Source of the DNA: Verrucomicrobia bacterium LW23
GTDB taxonomy: Bacteria > Verrucomicrobiota > Verrucomicrobiia > Methylacidiphilales > UBA1321
NCBI GenBank assembly: GCA_003054695.1
Contig: QAZA01000050.1
Coordinates: 496,001 to 560,000, forward strand
Reading direction: 5' to 3'
DNA: 64,000 nucleotides
Below, one piece after another: positions 43,302 through 53,400 of the stretch. Below the pieces are notes generated by a model that saw only the letters and a program-made list of their open reading frames with translations, did not search any database and had not been told where the DNA came from. A program made the translations under genes and the position numbers. How positions within the stretch are numbered: the stretch's first letter is position 1; the number at the start of each line of letters is the position of its first letter.

Positions 43302-45107
43302 TTATTCCCGCTTCGGCTTCTTTTCTGTCTTCGGCTTTTTCTTCGCGGAGGTCTTTTCTGCCGTGGGTTTGGGCGCTTCATCGGCGGGGGCGGGCTTTTG
43401 CACGGAGAATTGCCAGTTGTAGACGTAGTTTTGCTTTATGGTCGTATCCTGGGCGGTCAGCTCCACCTTAATGGTGCCGAGCGCCAGGTCTTTATCCACG
43501 GGCAGGATGACGCGGCGCGTGCTCGGGTCGTAGGAGGCCTTGATCTCATCGCCATCCAGCGTGGCTTTCAGCGTTTTGGGGGTAAAGGGAGTGTTGGCGA
43601 CAAGGCTGATGGAGGGGCGGCGCTCGGGGACGATCTGGCCGGGCGCGGGCGTTACCTCAGCCACCTGCAGGGGCGCGCTTTTCATAATCGCCTCAAACTG
43701 CTTCTCCGTGGGTTTGTAGATGGCAATCCGGCTGATATCGTTGGGCTGCGTGTGGCTGTCGATCGGGTTCTCCGAGACGCCGAGCAGGAACTCGTAGCCG
43801 GCGGCCATCGCTTTTTGCTGGATGTCGGCGTTGTAATCGCCGTACGGATAGGCCAGGGCGGTGACCTTCTTGTTCAGCTTTTCCTCCAGCACGCGCTTGG
43901 ATTCGCTTAGCTCGGACGCCACCCAGGCGTCGTAATCGGCAGCGCCTTTCTTGTCGCGCATGGTAAGGTTGCTTGGTGATTTGGAGTGACTTTGCACGTC
44001 CACCAGGCCGGTGGCTTCGAGATCGGCCAGGTCCTTCCAGCTTACCTTGTCTTCGTCGGCGCCTACAAAGTCGGTGTATACAAAAAAAGTCCAGGGGTAG
44101 TTGTACCGCGCAAAGATGGGTTTGGCGACGGTAACTGCATTGCGAAAGCCGCCGTCGACGGTGATGAGTACCGATTTGGGTGGCAGCACCAACTCCTTGC
44201 GCACATACTTCTGAAAGTCCGCAAAGCTGACGACCGTGTAGCCATTCTTCTTGAGGTACGCCATTTGCGTCTCCAGCGCCTTGCTGGTAATGGCGTAGAC
44301 GTTGGTGGTGGAGCTGGCGTTGACCACCTGGTAGTAGCAGAGCACGTGCACCGGGTTATCCGCCATAGCGCCGCCGGGGTTGAGCGCCATGGTGCCCGGC
44401 GCAGCGCCGGGATCGGTGGGCGGCAGCGGCACCGCGCCGGAGTCCGTGCTGGTGGCGGGCTGCATGGTATCGCCGCCGGCGGGGGCGGCGCCTTCCGTGC
44501 CGCCGGGCGCGGAGGCGGGGGCTTCGACACCGGGTGCCGGGGCTGCGGACCCGACTGCGCCGGGCATGTGGTCGCTGGAGCTGGCGGTACGCACGCCGCT
44601 GTTGTTGGGCGCGCCGGGCAAAAGATCGGTAAGCGATGGGGCGGCGCCGGGCTGGCCGGCCGTGTCGCTGGACGAGGCGGGCAGCATCTCGCCGCCGCCC
44701 GCGGGGGCGTCGTTGGAGGCGGGCAGTTGATCGGCGCCGGCGGGCGGGGAGGCCGGCAGGCTGGGTGAGACAGACGGGGCGTTGCCGTTAAAGCCTTTCT
44801 CGTCAAACGCCTTGTCGTCGTACACAATGGCGCTGCCGGGCGAGGTGCCGGGCGTGGCGGCAGGCTGCTCGTTGCTGGTGGGCAGGCCGTCCGCGTTGAC
44901 ATTCTCCACGCCGCCCTGGCTGGATCGCGCTTTCTTCTCCAGCTCCGGCAGGGTGACGGCTGTGGGGTTATCAGTAAAAAAGGTCTGCGCGCTTTTCATC
45001 GAGCTCTCGATGGCGCGATCGTGGCTCGCCTTCCGCTCGTACACAAAGGCCGTGTAGAGCAAGAGAACGACGAAGATAAACGGATAAAAGAGTATGCTTT
45101 TGGCCAT
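43302..45107 (-). CDS. polysaccharide-deacetylase-like protein with altered metal site
   Basis: From the ATG at 45107 the 601-residue protein has an N-terminal membrane anchor (ILFYPFIFVVLLLYTAFVY), about 230 residues of Ala/Pro/Gly/Ser-rich linker, a NodB-like barrel and a C-terminal Ig-like domain with a Lys-rich end. NodB motifs are recognisable but changed: the TFDDG motif is TVDGG, losing the metal-binding Asp, and the HSxxH motif is HSKSP, losing the second His. ALAYPYGDYN corresponds to motif 3. Canonical members deacetylate chitin, peptidoglycan or poly-GlcNAc; this one may be inactive or use different chemistry. The start at 45233 adds 42 unsupported residues. gmhA lies upstream on the same strand. 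Confidence 0.75.
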   Translation of the reverse strand: MAKSILFYPFIFVVLLLYTAFVYERKASHDRAIESSMKSAQTFFTDNPTAVTLPELEKKARSSQGGVENVNADGLPTSNEQPAATPGTSPGSAIVYDDKAFDEKGFNGNAPSVSPSLPASPPAGADQLPASNDAPAGGGEMLPASSSDTAGQPGAAPSLTDLLPGAPNNSGVRTASSSDHMPGAVGSAAPAPGVEAPASAPGGTEGAAPAGGDTMQPATSTDSGAVPLPPTDPGAAPGTMALNPGGAMADNPVHVLCYYQVVNASSTTNVYAITSKALETQMAYLKKNGYTVVSFADFQKYVRKELVLPPKSVLITVDGGFRNAVTVAKPIFARYNYPWTFFVYTDFVGADEDKVSWKDLADLEATGLVDVQSHSKSPSNLTMRDKKGAADYDAWVASELSESKRVLEEKLNKKVTALAYPYGDYNADIQQKAMAAGYEFLLGVSENPIDSHTQPNDISRIAIYKPTEKQFEAIMKSAPLQVAEVTPAPGQIVPERRPSISLVANTPFTPKTLKATLDGDEIKASYDPSTRRVILPVDKDLALGTIKVELTAQDTTIKQNYVYNWQFSVQKPAPADEAPKPTAEKTSAKKKPKTEKKPKRE

Positions 45108-45328
45108 GGAAATGGAGGGTAGGCGCCGTTCGGACGGGCAAGCGATGCGGCGCACTGCTGGAAGCTGCGGAAAAGAGAAGTGGAAGGGGGGCGGCGAAGG
45201 TGCACTCCGGCCGATGCCATGCCTGTAATCCAATCGAAACAGGCGCGCCCCTTCTTACAACTCCTGCGCCTTACCGCGCTTCCACGCAATCATCCCCGCC
45301 GGGGACGAGCACGAGCGTGCGCGTTCGG

Positions 45329-45898
45329 TCACGAAAAACGGGCCTCCGCGATCTCCATTATGCAGTGCATTGCCCAATTGTGCAACTCCTGAACGCGGGG
45401 GCCGTGCGGCGTCGGGGGAATCCACTCCACGTCCGCCATCCCCTTGAGTTTACCGCCGTCGCGCCCGAGAAAAGCCACCACCTTTAGCCCACGCTCTTTC
45501 GCGGCCTCCGCGGCGCGCACCATGTTGGGGGAGTTACCGCTGGTGGTGAAGAGGACCAGAACGTCGCCCGCCTCGCCCAGTCCCTCAATCTGGCGGGAGA
45601 ACACCCGCTCGTAACCGAAGTCGTTGGCAATACAAGTGATAGCGCTGGCGTCCGCCGCCAGGCACAAGGCGGGCAGGCTGCGCCGGTTGGTGCGAAAGCG
45701 GCCGACAAGCTCCTCGGACATATGCATCGCCTCCGCCGCGCTTCCCCCATTACCTGCGGTAAGTACTTTGCCGCCGGCCTCAAGTGCGTGTATGATCAGA
45801 TCAGCCGCGCGGGCTATCACGGGGATCTCGCTTTTCAACGCGTCCACCGCCTCAACAAGCTGGCGATACTGCGTCTCTACAATTGACGTGGAATGCAT
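45329..45898 (-). CDS. gmhA: phosphoheptose isomerase GmhA
   Basis: The 189-residue SIS-domain protein has GNGGSAAEAMHMSEELVGRF, containing the His/Glu pair used in catalysis, LFTTSGNSPNMVRAAEAAKE for phosphate binding, and VQELHNWAMHCI with the C-terminal Gln/Glu and His. It converts sedoheptulose 7-phosphate to D-glycero-D-manno-heptose 7-phosphate, the first step towards LPS core heptose. It starts back to back with an LptF/G permease gene 33 bases away, so the two LPS-related genes probably share a promoter region. Confidence 0.88.
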   Translation of the reverse strand: MHSTSIVETQYRQLVEAVDALKSEIPVIARAADLIIHALEAGGKVLTAGNGGSAAEAMHMSEELVGRFRTNRRSLPALCLAADASAITCIANDFGYERVFSRQIEGLGEAGDVLVLFTTSGNSPNMVRAAEAAKERGLKVVAFLGRDGGKLKGMADVEWIPPTPHGPRVQELHNWAMHCIMEIAEARFS

Positions 45899-45931
45899 CG
45901 CCCTATATGACCTTTAGTCTGCCCCTTTGTC

Positions 45932-47164
45932 ATGAAGATTTTCTTCCGCTACATTTTGCTGGAGCTCATCCAGCCCTTCGTCTTTATCCTCATCGCGTGT
46001 ATCGCCCTGTGGGTGGTGGCGGACCTTTTCGGCACGCTGGACGACTTTCTGGAAAAAGGCGCCAGCTGGACGATCGTGCTCCAGTTCTACCTGGCGCAGT
46101 TCCCCAGCATCATGGTCACGATGCTGCCCGTTGCGCTGCTGTTCGCCACTCTTTACACACTGCTGCGGCTTAACAGCAAAAGCGAGTTTATCGCCTTTAT
46201 GGCCGGCGGCATCAGCCCGCTGGGGCTGTTTACCCCCTTTATGGTGCTGGCCATTGCGTGCACCGCCTTTCTCTTTTACCTGATGAGCGGCCCCGTGGCG
46301 CTGGCCAAACAGCGGCGCGCGATGATTATGGAAGAGCTGGGCGGCAACGCCACCAAAAAGGAGGAGATCCGCAACCTGGTGTGGCGTGATAACAAATCCA
46401 ACGACCTCTGGTACATCGGCGTGCTGGAGAAGGACTCCGGCAAAGCCACCGACGTACGCATCTGCTACCGCGACCCCGTCACAAATGCCGCGAAGGAGAC
46501 GCTTTACGCCGAATCCGGCCAGTGGAACGGCACCTACTGGAAGCTCACCAACATCCGCCGCGTCATCCACGGCCCCCAGGGCGACAAAGCGCCGATTCTG
46601 GCCCCGGGCCTGGAGGGCAAGGAGCTCAAGACATCGCCCCTGGCCCTTAGTTACGTGCGCGCCGAGCCCTCGCAGCTGACCGTCTCCCAGCTGCACGAGT
46701 TTCTGGACAACAAGGTGACGGAAAACGTCGACATCCTGGCCAAATACCGCACGGAGCTGAATTACAACGAAGCCTACCCGTTCAGCACCGTCGTGCTGGT
46801 GCTCTTTGCTCTGGCGCTGGGCAGCGAGTTTGGCCGCCGCAACGTGGCCGCCGGCGTCTTTAACAGCATTTTTGTGCTCATCGGCTTCCTGTTTATCCAC
46901 GAGCTGTGCCTGAGCATGGGCCGCGGTAACCGCATCCCCGCCTTCGTCGCCGCCTGGCTGCCCCACGTCATATTCGGCTCCATCGCCATGTGGATGCTGT
47001 CGAACAAATTCGGCTGGTTCTGGGTCTTCCTTAAATGGCTGCAACGCAAAGGCCCCGAGGAGCGCCTGGACGGCGCCACCGTTGCCCAGGGCGGCAAGGA
47101 TTATCTGGCCCGCGGCAGCACCGGCAAAGGCGGCGGCCAGAAGAAGTGGAGCGACCGCATGTAG
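45932..47164 (+). CDS. LptF/LptG family LPS-export permease
   Basis: The 410-residue protein starts MKIFFRYILLELIQPF and has three N-terminal helices, including the family's LLFATLYTLLRLNSKSEFIAFMAGG segment. A periplasmic jellyroll-like region occupies about residues 110-260, and three C-terminal helices follow. This is the YjgP/YjgQ fold that, with LptB, extracts LPS from the inner membrane. Whether it is LptF or LptG cannot be decided, and no second copy is nearby. The cytoplasmic tail is Gly/Lys-rich. It is divergent from gmhA, consistent with an LPS-producing outer membrane. Confidence 0.85.
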   Translation: MKIFFRYILLELIQPFVFILIACIALWVVADLFGTLDDFLEKGASWTIVLQFYLAQFPSIMVTMLPVALLFATLYTLLRLNSKSEFIAFMAGGISPLGLFTPFMVLAIACTAFLFYLMSGPVALAKQRRAMIMEELGGNATKKEEIRNLVWRDNKSNDLWYIGVLEKDSGKATDVRICYRDPVTNAAKETLYAESGQWNGTYWKLTNIRRVIHGPQGDKAPILAPGLEGKELKTSPLALSYVRAEPSQLTVSQLHEFLDNKVTENVDILAKYRTELNYNEAYPFSTVVLVLFALALGSEFGRRNVAAGVFNSIFVLIGFLFIHELCLSMGRGNRIPAFVAAWLPHVIFGSIAMWMLSNKFGWFWVFLKWLQRKGPEERLDGATVAQGGKDYLARGSTGKGGGQKKWSDRM

Positions 47165-47216
47165 GGGGCTATGCGTGGTCTCCTGAAGCACGCATAACTA
47201 CTTCTGGTTTAGGAGT

Positions 47217-47783
47217 CTACCGGTTAGAGCCGTCGCACTTTATGGGCGTCACCCCGGCCTCCGTCATATAGGCGCGGCCTTTTTCCTCATCGATGTAAAT
47301 CCGCAAGTCATCGCCCCGGTTGGTTTTACCGCTGTAGAGTGTAAAGTCGCGCCACCTGCCGGGCAAAACGGCCTCGAACGGGCTCGCGCCCTTCTCCCGC
47401 GCAGCCTCCGACTCATTGGTAGGATAACAGTTCATCGCCCGCGCATAGGACTTGAGCGTAGACGTATTGCCCTTCATCGCCCACATCACATACGACTGAA
47501 AACCGGTGGGATGATACACCTGCGCATAGCCGATCTCGACGCCAGAGGGAATCGGCTGCGGATAGCGCTTGCTGTAAAAGAAGTCGTAAAAGTTCTGATC
47601 CTTGATTTTAAGGAAGCCGCTGCTCGAGTCGCGCGTGCCAAATTTCATCGCCGTCCCCACCGACTTCTTCAGGTAATCAATATCGCCCGGCTGATAACTG
47701 ACGGCCGCATAAGCCCCCAGCCCAAGCATCGTCGTCACGGCCAGGAGAAACAGCAAGTTAAGCAGGAAAGGCGATTTCGACAT
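47217..47783 (-). CDS. membrane-anchored protein of unknown function
   Basis: The ATG at 47783 gives 188 residues beginning with a signal or anchor (LNLLFLLAVTTMLGLGAYAAV); in-frame starts back to 47849 precede it without homology or ribosome binding site. The rest is mixed alpha/beta with YPTNESEAAREKGASPFEAVL, and it ends with KAYMTEAGVTPI-like residues and a Cys. No domain was recognised. It is convergent with the LptF/G gene, 52 bases apart. Confidence 0.6.
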   Translation of the reverse strand: MSKSPFLLNLLFLLAVTTMLGLGAYAAVSYQPGDIDYLKKSVGTAMKFGTRDSSSGFLKIKDQNFYDFFYSKRYPQPIPSGVEIGYAQVYHPTGFQSYVMWAMKGNTSTLKSYARAMNCYPTNESEAAREKGASPFEAVLPGRWRDFTLYSGKTNRGDDLRIYIDEEKGRAYMTEAGVTPIKCDGSNR

Positions 47784-47946
47784 AGCTGTATGGTAGGCGA
47801 AGCGTTGTCTCGCAACAGAACTGCGCCTCATCATGCCAAAAACGCACACACAAGCAACACATACTGTGTATCACCCCGAATTTCCCTGCAACCTCCTGGA
47901 TGACTTCCAGGCTTGGGGCAAGAGCTTCCCGAGGTCAACCCCCATG

Positions 47947-48531
47947 TTACGTCGCCTTGCTTAACTGCCTGCGATACCCCTCTTCATATGCCAATTTCCA
48001 TCGCGTGCGCAGCTCCTCACTCGCCGCTTTCAGGTAGTCCGCAATCTCATGCTTGCCTTGGGCGCGTGCATAAGGCTCGGGGTATTCGCAATCCTCATTC
48101 GCGGCCTCCAGGGGATAAAAGTCGAAAGGCACAATTTCGCATTTTTCTTTGCCTTCATTCACCCTCTTCCCTTCCTCATAGGCTGTATCTGGATCAAACA
48201 CCTGATCAAGCACGCCGTTATGGATAACAAACTGGCGCAGGCACTCGATATCTCCGTCGTCAATCAGCCGAAAGATTTCTTCGCCGTCGGCTTCCTCCTC
48301 GCCGACAGCCGGCAATAGTTGCTCCGAAATACCCAGTAACTCCACAAACTGGCCCCGCCACTCAGATTCCCACCGTTCCCCGTTGTCCCGCAGATACTCA
48401 TACAGTTCGATCTTTTCCTGATTAGTCAACTTTGGAGCAAGATTGCGCAACTCCGCCTCGAACGATAGCTCACCGCTTTTGCTAAGCCAGTGCGTCAGCT
48501 CCCCAAGAAATGCATGATCGATTGAGTTCAT
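47947..48531 (-). CDS. ankyrin-like small acidic protein, possible immunity-type orphan
   Basis: The 194-residue acidic protein is largely helical (WLSKSGELSFEAELRNLAPK, NQEKIELYEYLRDNGERW). It contains two ankyrin-like half repeats: LIDDGDIECLRQFVIHNGVL, and later PLEAANEDCEYPEPYARAQG with EIADYLKAASEE after it. Such ankyrin or SMI1-like orphans often act as immunity proteins next to secreted toxins, but no toxin gene is adjacent. Base composition is more AT-rich than that of the neighbours, hinting at transfer. Function not assigned. Confidence 0.5.
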   Translation of the reverse strand: MNSIDHAFLGELTHWLSKSGELSFEAELRNLAPKLTNQEKIELYEYLRDNGERWESEWRGQFVELLGISEQLLPAVGEEEADGEEIFRLIDDGDIECLRQFVIHNGVLDQVFDPDTAYEEGKRVNEGKEKCEIVPFDFYPLEAANEDCEYPEPYARAQGKHEIADYLKAASEELRTRWKLAYEEGYRRQLSKAT

Positions 48532-48704
48532 AAGTAACTGATCAGAACGATGCAGAAACTCCCGTCTCTTGCATAGCCTTTAATTCAAAGCCAACTTGAG
48601 AGGTCATCATGACCTCTCAAGCAAAGCGCCCACCGGCAACAATCCCTCACCTTGCCACCGCCGCTCTTGAAAACCCGCCCGCAAGAAGCTATCCTTTCCA
48701 TCGC

Positions 48705-49475
48705 ATGACTCAAGCTCCTGCTCCCGAATCCACTCGCCCTGCCGCAGCAACCGCACCCTCTGCCGCGGTGATGGCCCTCGCCCTTGCGCTCAGCCTCCTC
48801 CTCGCGCTCGCCCCCTCCCCTGCCCGGGCGCAGCACGGTGGCAACCCATCCGGGCCTGGGGTGGATTACTACTTCTCGCTCGGCCCGGGCGAGAACTCCT
48901 ACTCGCACGGCGGCTCCTCGCAAGCGCATCGCAACAGCGTCCGGCAGGAGCCCGACATCCAGCAGGGCATCGCCCTTGCCCGCGAGCGTCTGAACCTGAT
49001 GCGCGACGTTGCCGAGTACAAGTGGTCCCGCAACCTCCCCATCGAGGACCCCGAGCGCGAGCGCCAGCTCCTCTCCCGCCTCATCCGCAAAGGCCTGGCC
49101 ATGGGGCTGGACCCCCGCATTACGCAGGCCTATTTTGCCGACCAGATCTCCGCCGCCAAGCAGTTGCAACGCACCCTGTTTGCCCAGTGGAAAAAGCACC
49201 GCTACCCCCGCTTTAACGCGCCCGACCTGGCCGCCCAGCGCGCCCGCATCGACGACGTCACCAACCGCATGCTCCACAACCTGGTAAAGCTGCGCAACAT
49301 CTCCCTGCGCCCCGGCGGCTCCGGCGCGCTGCGCACCGCCGCCCTGGCCGAGCTGCGCCGCACCGGTGCCGGCGCCCGCGATCCCCTCACCCTGGCCCTG
49401 CGCCCGCTGCTGCAGGGGCTGCCCGTGGAGCGCTATAAATCCCTGCGCCCCGGCGCCCCGCCCGTGGCGCCGTAG
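48705..49475 (+). CDS. secreted chorismate mutase, AroQ-gamma type
   Basis: I start at the ATG at 48705; 48771 is an alternative that begins directly at the signal core MALALALSLLLALAPSPARA, and 48609 is less likely. The mature protein has the all-helical AroQ-gamma domain: LARERLNLMRDVAEYKWSRN, with the Arg and Lys of the active site, then LPIEDPERERQLLSRLI, GLDPRITQAYFADQISAAK and QRTLFAQW. It rearranges chorismate to prephenate. Secreted single-domain enzymes of this class are known from Gram-negative periplasms and from pathogens and symbionts. A Pro-rich tail follows. The next gene starts 35 bases on. Confidence 0.8.
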   Translation: MTQAPAPESTRPAAATAPSAAVMALALALSLLLALAPSPARAQHGGNPSGPGVDYYFSLGPGENSYSHGGSSQAHRNSVRQEPDIQQGIALARERLNLMRDVAEYKWSRNLPIEDPERERQLLSRLIRKGLAMGLDPRITQAYFADQISAAKQLQRTLFAQWKKHRYPRFNAPDLAAQRARIDDVTNRMLHNLVKLRNISLRPGGSGALRTAALAELRRTGAGARDPLTLALRPLLQGLPVERYKSLRPGAPPVAP

Positions 49476-49510
49476 ACGGTCCCGCGCACACTCCGGAATC
49501 CCCCACCGCC

Positions 49511-50422
49511 ATGCCCGCGCGTCGCACCCCTGGCCCCGCCTCCCCCCCACCGGCGGGGAACGAAAGCGCCGCGCCCGCCTCCACGCCGGTGGCAAAACGC
49601 ACCGCCACGCCGCGCAAACGCGCCGCATCCAGCCTGGAGGAAAGCAACAGCACCAAGCGCGACGAAATGCGCACCTACAAGGCGCTGGGCCTGGACCGCG
49701 CCCTCAAGTCCCGCGCCGGCCGCGCCCGGCTGGAGAAAGGCGGCCTCTGGCGCGTCATCGGCGGCAGCGACTCGCGCGGCACCTCCGCCCCCGCCACGCC
49801 CGCCGGCGACGACAACGCCCCTCCCCTCCCCGTCGCGCCCGAGCGCCCGCCCCTACAGGTCCTCAACTCCCGCTACGGCGAGGTGCGCATGCAGGTGCTG
49901 CGCGAGTGCCTCGAGCGCTCCCGCGACTCCGCCGCGCCCCTTCCCCCCGACGTCATCGCCCGCCAAATGCACGACCGCATCGAGGCCGAGACCTACGACC
50001 GCCTGGCCGCCGAAGCCCAAAGCGCCGTGGTGCTGGAGCAAACCTACATCAAAACCCACGGCCGCAAACCCATGCCGCAGGAGCTGGCCCGCTTTGCCGC
50101 CGCCGGCCACACGCCCCAGTGGGGCCAGGGCCCGCCCCCCGCCGCCCGCAGCCGCAGCGCCCTTATCGACACCGTGCTGGCCCACGTGGCCGAGGTGCAG
50201 CAAAACAACCCCGCACGCATGCAGACCGCCTGGGCCGCCGCCGTCGGCGCCGAAGCCGCTGCCTGCTCCTTCCTCGACAAGCTGGACACTGCTACCGGCA
50301 TCGCCTGGTTCCGCTGCCTCAACACCGCCCTCTCCTTTAAGCTGCAGCGCATGCCCGGCCTGCCCCAAAAGCTCAGCCAGGCCCTCGGCAAACCCGTGCG
50401 CATGGTTAAGGCGGCGTACTGA
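49511..50422 (+). CDS. DciA-like (DUF721) protein
   Basis: The 303-residue protein has a long Pro/Ala-rich basic start and a middle helical part. Its C-terminal 90 residues have the look of DUF721/DciA: PARMQTAWAAAVGAEAAACS matches the W-xx-VG start, and AWFRCLNTALSFKLQRMPGL matches the hydrophobic end with a terminal VRMVKAAY. DciA is the common bacterial loader of the replicative helicase DnaB in lineages without DnaC, and Verrucomicrobiota would be expected to have one. The N-terminal extension of about 200 residues is unusual, so the call is tentative. Confidence 0.45.
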   Translation: MPARRTPGPASPPPAGNESAAPASTPVAKRTATPRKRAASSLEESNSTKRDEMRTYKALGLDRALKSRAGRARLEKGGLWRVIGGSDSRGTSAPATPAGDDNAPPLPVAPERPPLQVLNSRYGEVRMQVLRECLERSRDSAAPLPPDVIARQMHDRIEAETYDRLAAEAQSAVVLEQTYIKTHGRKPMPQELARFAAAGHTPQWGQGPPPAARSRSALIDTVLAHVAEVQQNNPARMQTAWAAAVGAEAAACSFLDKLDTATGIAWFRCLNTALSFKLQRMPGLPQKLSQALGKPVRMVKAAY

Positions 50423-50462
50423 CGTAGGCCCGGGCTGGGGCGGCGCCGGCAACGGGAAGGCG

Positions 50463-53400
50463 TTAAGGCGTGCTCATAAAGTTGGAGGTGAAGTCCTTAA
50501 CATCCAGGGACTTAGGCACGCCGCCCGTGGAGGGAGTCGCGCCCGTGGACGCCGGCGCTCCACCCGTTGCCGGCAACGGAGCGGACTTCGAATCGGAATT
50601 CGAACCGGACTCCGGAGTATACAAGCTGCCCCGGGGGCGCACCGTCGTCCCCGCCGGAGAACCCGTCGGCGCATTGGTATCACTGCTGGGCACGAGCTCC
50701 CGGTACCGCGGGTCTTCGAGAAGGCTCTCAAAGCGGGGATCCGTCGGCGAGTTCTGCAGCACAAAATTCCGGTCGATGGCAAGGGCCCGCCTGAGCGTGG
50801 GTATCGCCTTATCCGGTTGATTCTGAACAGCATACGTGGCCGCAAGGTTATACACAACGTCGCCGTCATTCGGGTACTTCAGGCTGCGCAACTCCAGAAA
50901 GAGCAGGGCCAGATCATTGCGATTAAGCAGGCGAAACTGCTCCATCAAATTCACCATCTCCTGCGCCACAATCGACTTCTCCTCAGCAAGTGCGGGCACA
51001 ATCTTTTCCAGGCCGGCCACGTCGCCTGTCTGTGAATAGAGCATCACCAGCTCTCGCAATACCACGCTGTTCGCAGGCTCGGCAGCATACTGCTTTTCCA
51101 GCTTACGCAACTGCTTTTCCATACCATGCCGCTGAGCAACATACTCATAGCGGTGACGGAAAAAGGCGCTGTAAGGATCATACGCTGTCATCTCCTTAAG
51201 CACCTGCTCCGCCTTCGCAAAATCCCTGCGCTCCGTAAGAAAGGTCACATACACACCTACCGTTTCCCCCGAACGCGGAGCAAGGCTATAGGCCTGCTCA
51301 TAGGCAATCCTGGCCTCATCAAACATCTTGCGATAGTAATAGATATTTCCGATCGACCACCGCAATTTCGAAAACACCTTCTGCGCGACAGGATCATCGT
51401 GAAACTCCGGAATGGAGAGCAGCGCGGCCGTCATACCATTCCAGAACTTGCGATCAGCAAGCACCACATCCTTCGGCATCTCCTTCATCGGCTCCTTGTT
51501 AAGCTTCATGAACAAGCCGTCGGGAAGCAGATAATCCTGCATCCACGGGATGTTATACATTTCTTCTACATAAAACGTATGCTTGTGCTTATTCGCCTCA
51601 AAAATGCGCTTCGCCAGGATGCCGTTCCAATGAAACATGGAACCTAGATCAGACATGTTCCCCCTCGTCCGTTCCCATTCCTGCCGACAATCCTCATAGT
51701 CAATATCTGTAATGGTTTTAAGAGAGGGTGTTGGATACTGTTTCTCACGCCCCAGCCATTTCGCAAACGAGGAATACTCCCGGGGCTTGTAACGCTCATC
51801 ATACTGCGAACGAATGTAGCGAATGTAATTAATATCGGCCAACGAGTTCTGCGTAATAATATACAGGTCCGAGCGATCAAAATCTCTTACCGTCTTATAT
51901 TTATCCGGCTGCGTACTCTCGCAAAAGATCATGTATGTAGGAACAAATCGGCCTGCATCCGTTCCACCATAAACCACAGCATTCTTGTCCGCATTCTTCA
52001 AACCATAGTAGCCAAAAATATAGCCAAACCAGTGATTCGCCTGGCTGTGCTCCTTAATGTTCTGCATAAAAGGCAGCAACGCAAGAAAGACACAACCCGC
52101 AAACGACCAGAGAGGCGTCCTCGGTTCCTGCCACAGGATGTAAATCATGGCACATGCCAGGCCATAGCCGACAAAGAGAATATATACGGAGTGAGACTGC
52201 AGATTAAAGACCTTCGCCTGCTCCAGCAAATCCCGACTGAAATCCGATGGCGGGTAAATGATATTAATCATGAATGCGCCAAAGAAGAATGCCAGAACAA
52301 GAAACAAGAGATAAATCTTCCTCTGTAACGATACACTTTGCACAATAAGTGCCGTAAAGAAGGCGGATACCGCCAGTACAAGCTGTATTCCATCCTCCAG
52401 CCCCAACGCATAAAAATAGAGGACCTTGGCAGGCAACAGCACCCCCGTCGGATCGGCCGGACCGTCCTTCTGCGGCCGCGGATAGGCGAGCGGCACGCGG
52501 AGTGGCTTGGCAAGGATACCCTTGATCATCACGTCGAGCGCACCGTCATACTGACCGCGGGTGATGTCTCGGTAAAAGCCATTCAGCTCCGACGCATAGC
52601 CCCAGTTCATCGGCGGATTTGTCGCCGATGCAAAGGGCATATAGGCATAGGGCAGAATACCCATCCAGCCCACGATAATGATTGCAATAATGAGGCGCGA
52701 GTTTAGCAATGAATTAAGAACGACCGCACCCGACAAAGCGCCCAGCAAAACAAAAACAACCATGGAATTGGAAGTAAGATTGATACGAAACCAACCACCA
52801 ATCCACGCACTACCCACAAAGAAAACGGCACTTACGGCAAGAGCACCGAGAATCAGATACACCTTGTTCCAGCGCCGTGTATACCATACCGCAATGCCTG
52901 ATATGACAATAAAGCTGACAAACATGCTTCGCCAGGCTATAGCGTGCATCTCCGTATCCGCCGAAAGCCAGGCAAGCACGCCTAGCACGGAGCCCACGTA
53001 ATAAATGAAGGCGCAGAGTACAGAAGGAAAGCTTCGCACATTACCCATCAGGCACCCTACCAGAAATGCGGGAACTATAAGAAGCAATGTATGGTGATTA
53101 GTAAGACCCAGCGCGAACCAGAATACAGAAGCGACAAGCCAGCCGTTATAGTCCGTCGCCATCATCCAGCGGCTATAACACATCAACACAACCACCAGAA
53201 AAAAAGCGTTCAGCGTATAGACCTCCGCGATCACCGCCTGGCTCCACATCACGTCGCTAAAGCCCAGCACCATGCCGGCCGTAAGGCCGCTGTGAAAGCA
53301 TATCATCCTGAGTACGTGCGGTTTATGCGGCATCATCTCCGCAAACAGCCACCTGCCTACGTGCGAGCACGTGCCCGCCAGCAGGCCGTTGGCCAGGGCT

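Noticed and set aside
45914-47191. 425-codon minus-strand frame opposite the LptF/G gene
   Set aside because: Product is Gln/His/Ala-rich with no hydrophobic helices or domain; the plus strand has a clear permease.
48585-50340. Long frames overlapping the chorismate mutase and DciA-like genes (347 and 324 codons)
   Set aside because: Shadows produced by high third-position GC; the recognised frames carry family motifs.
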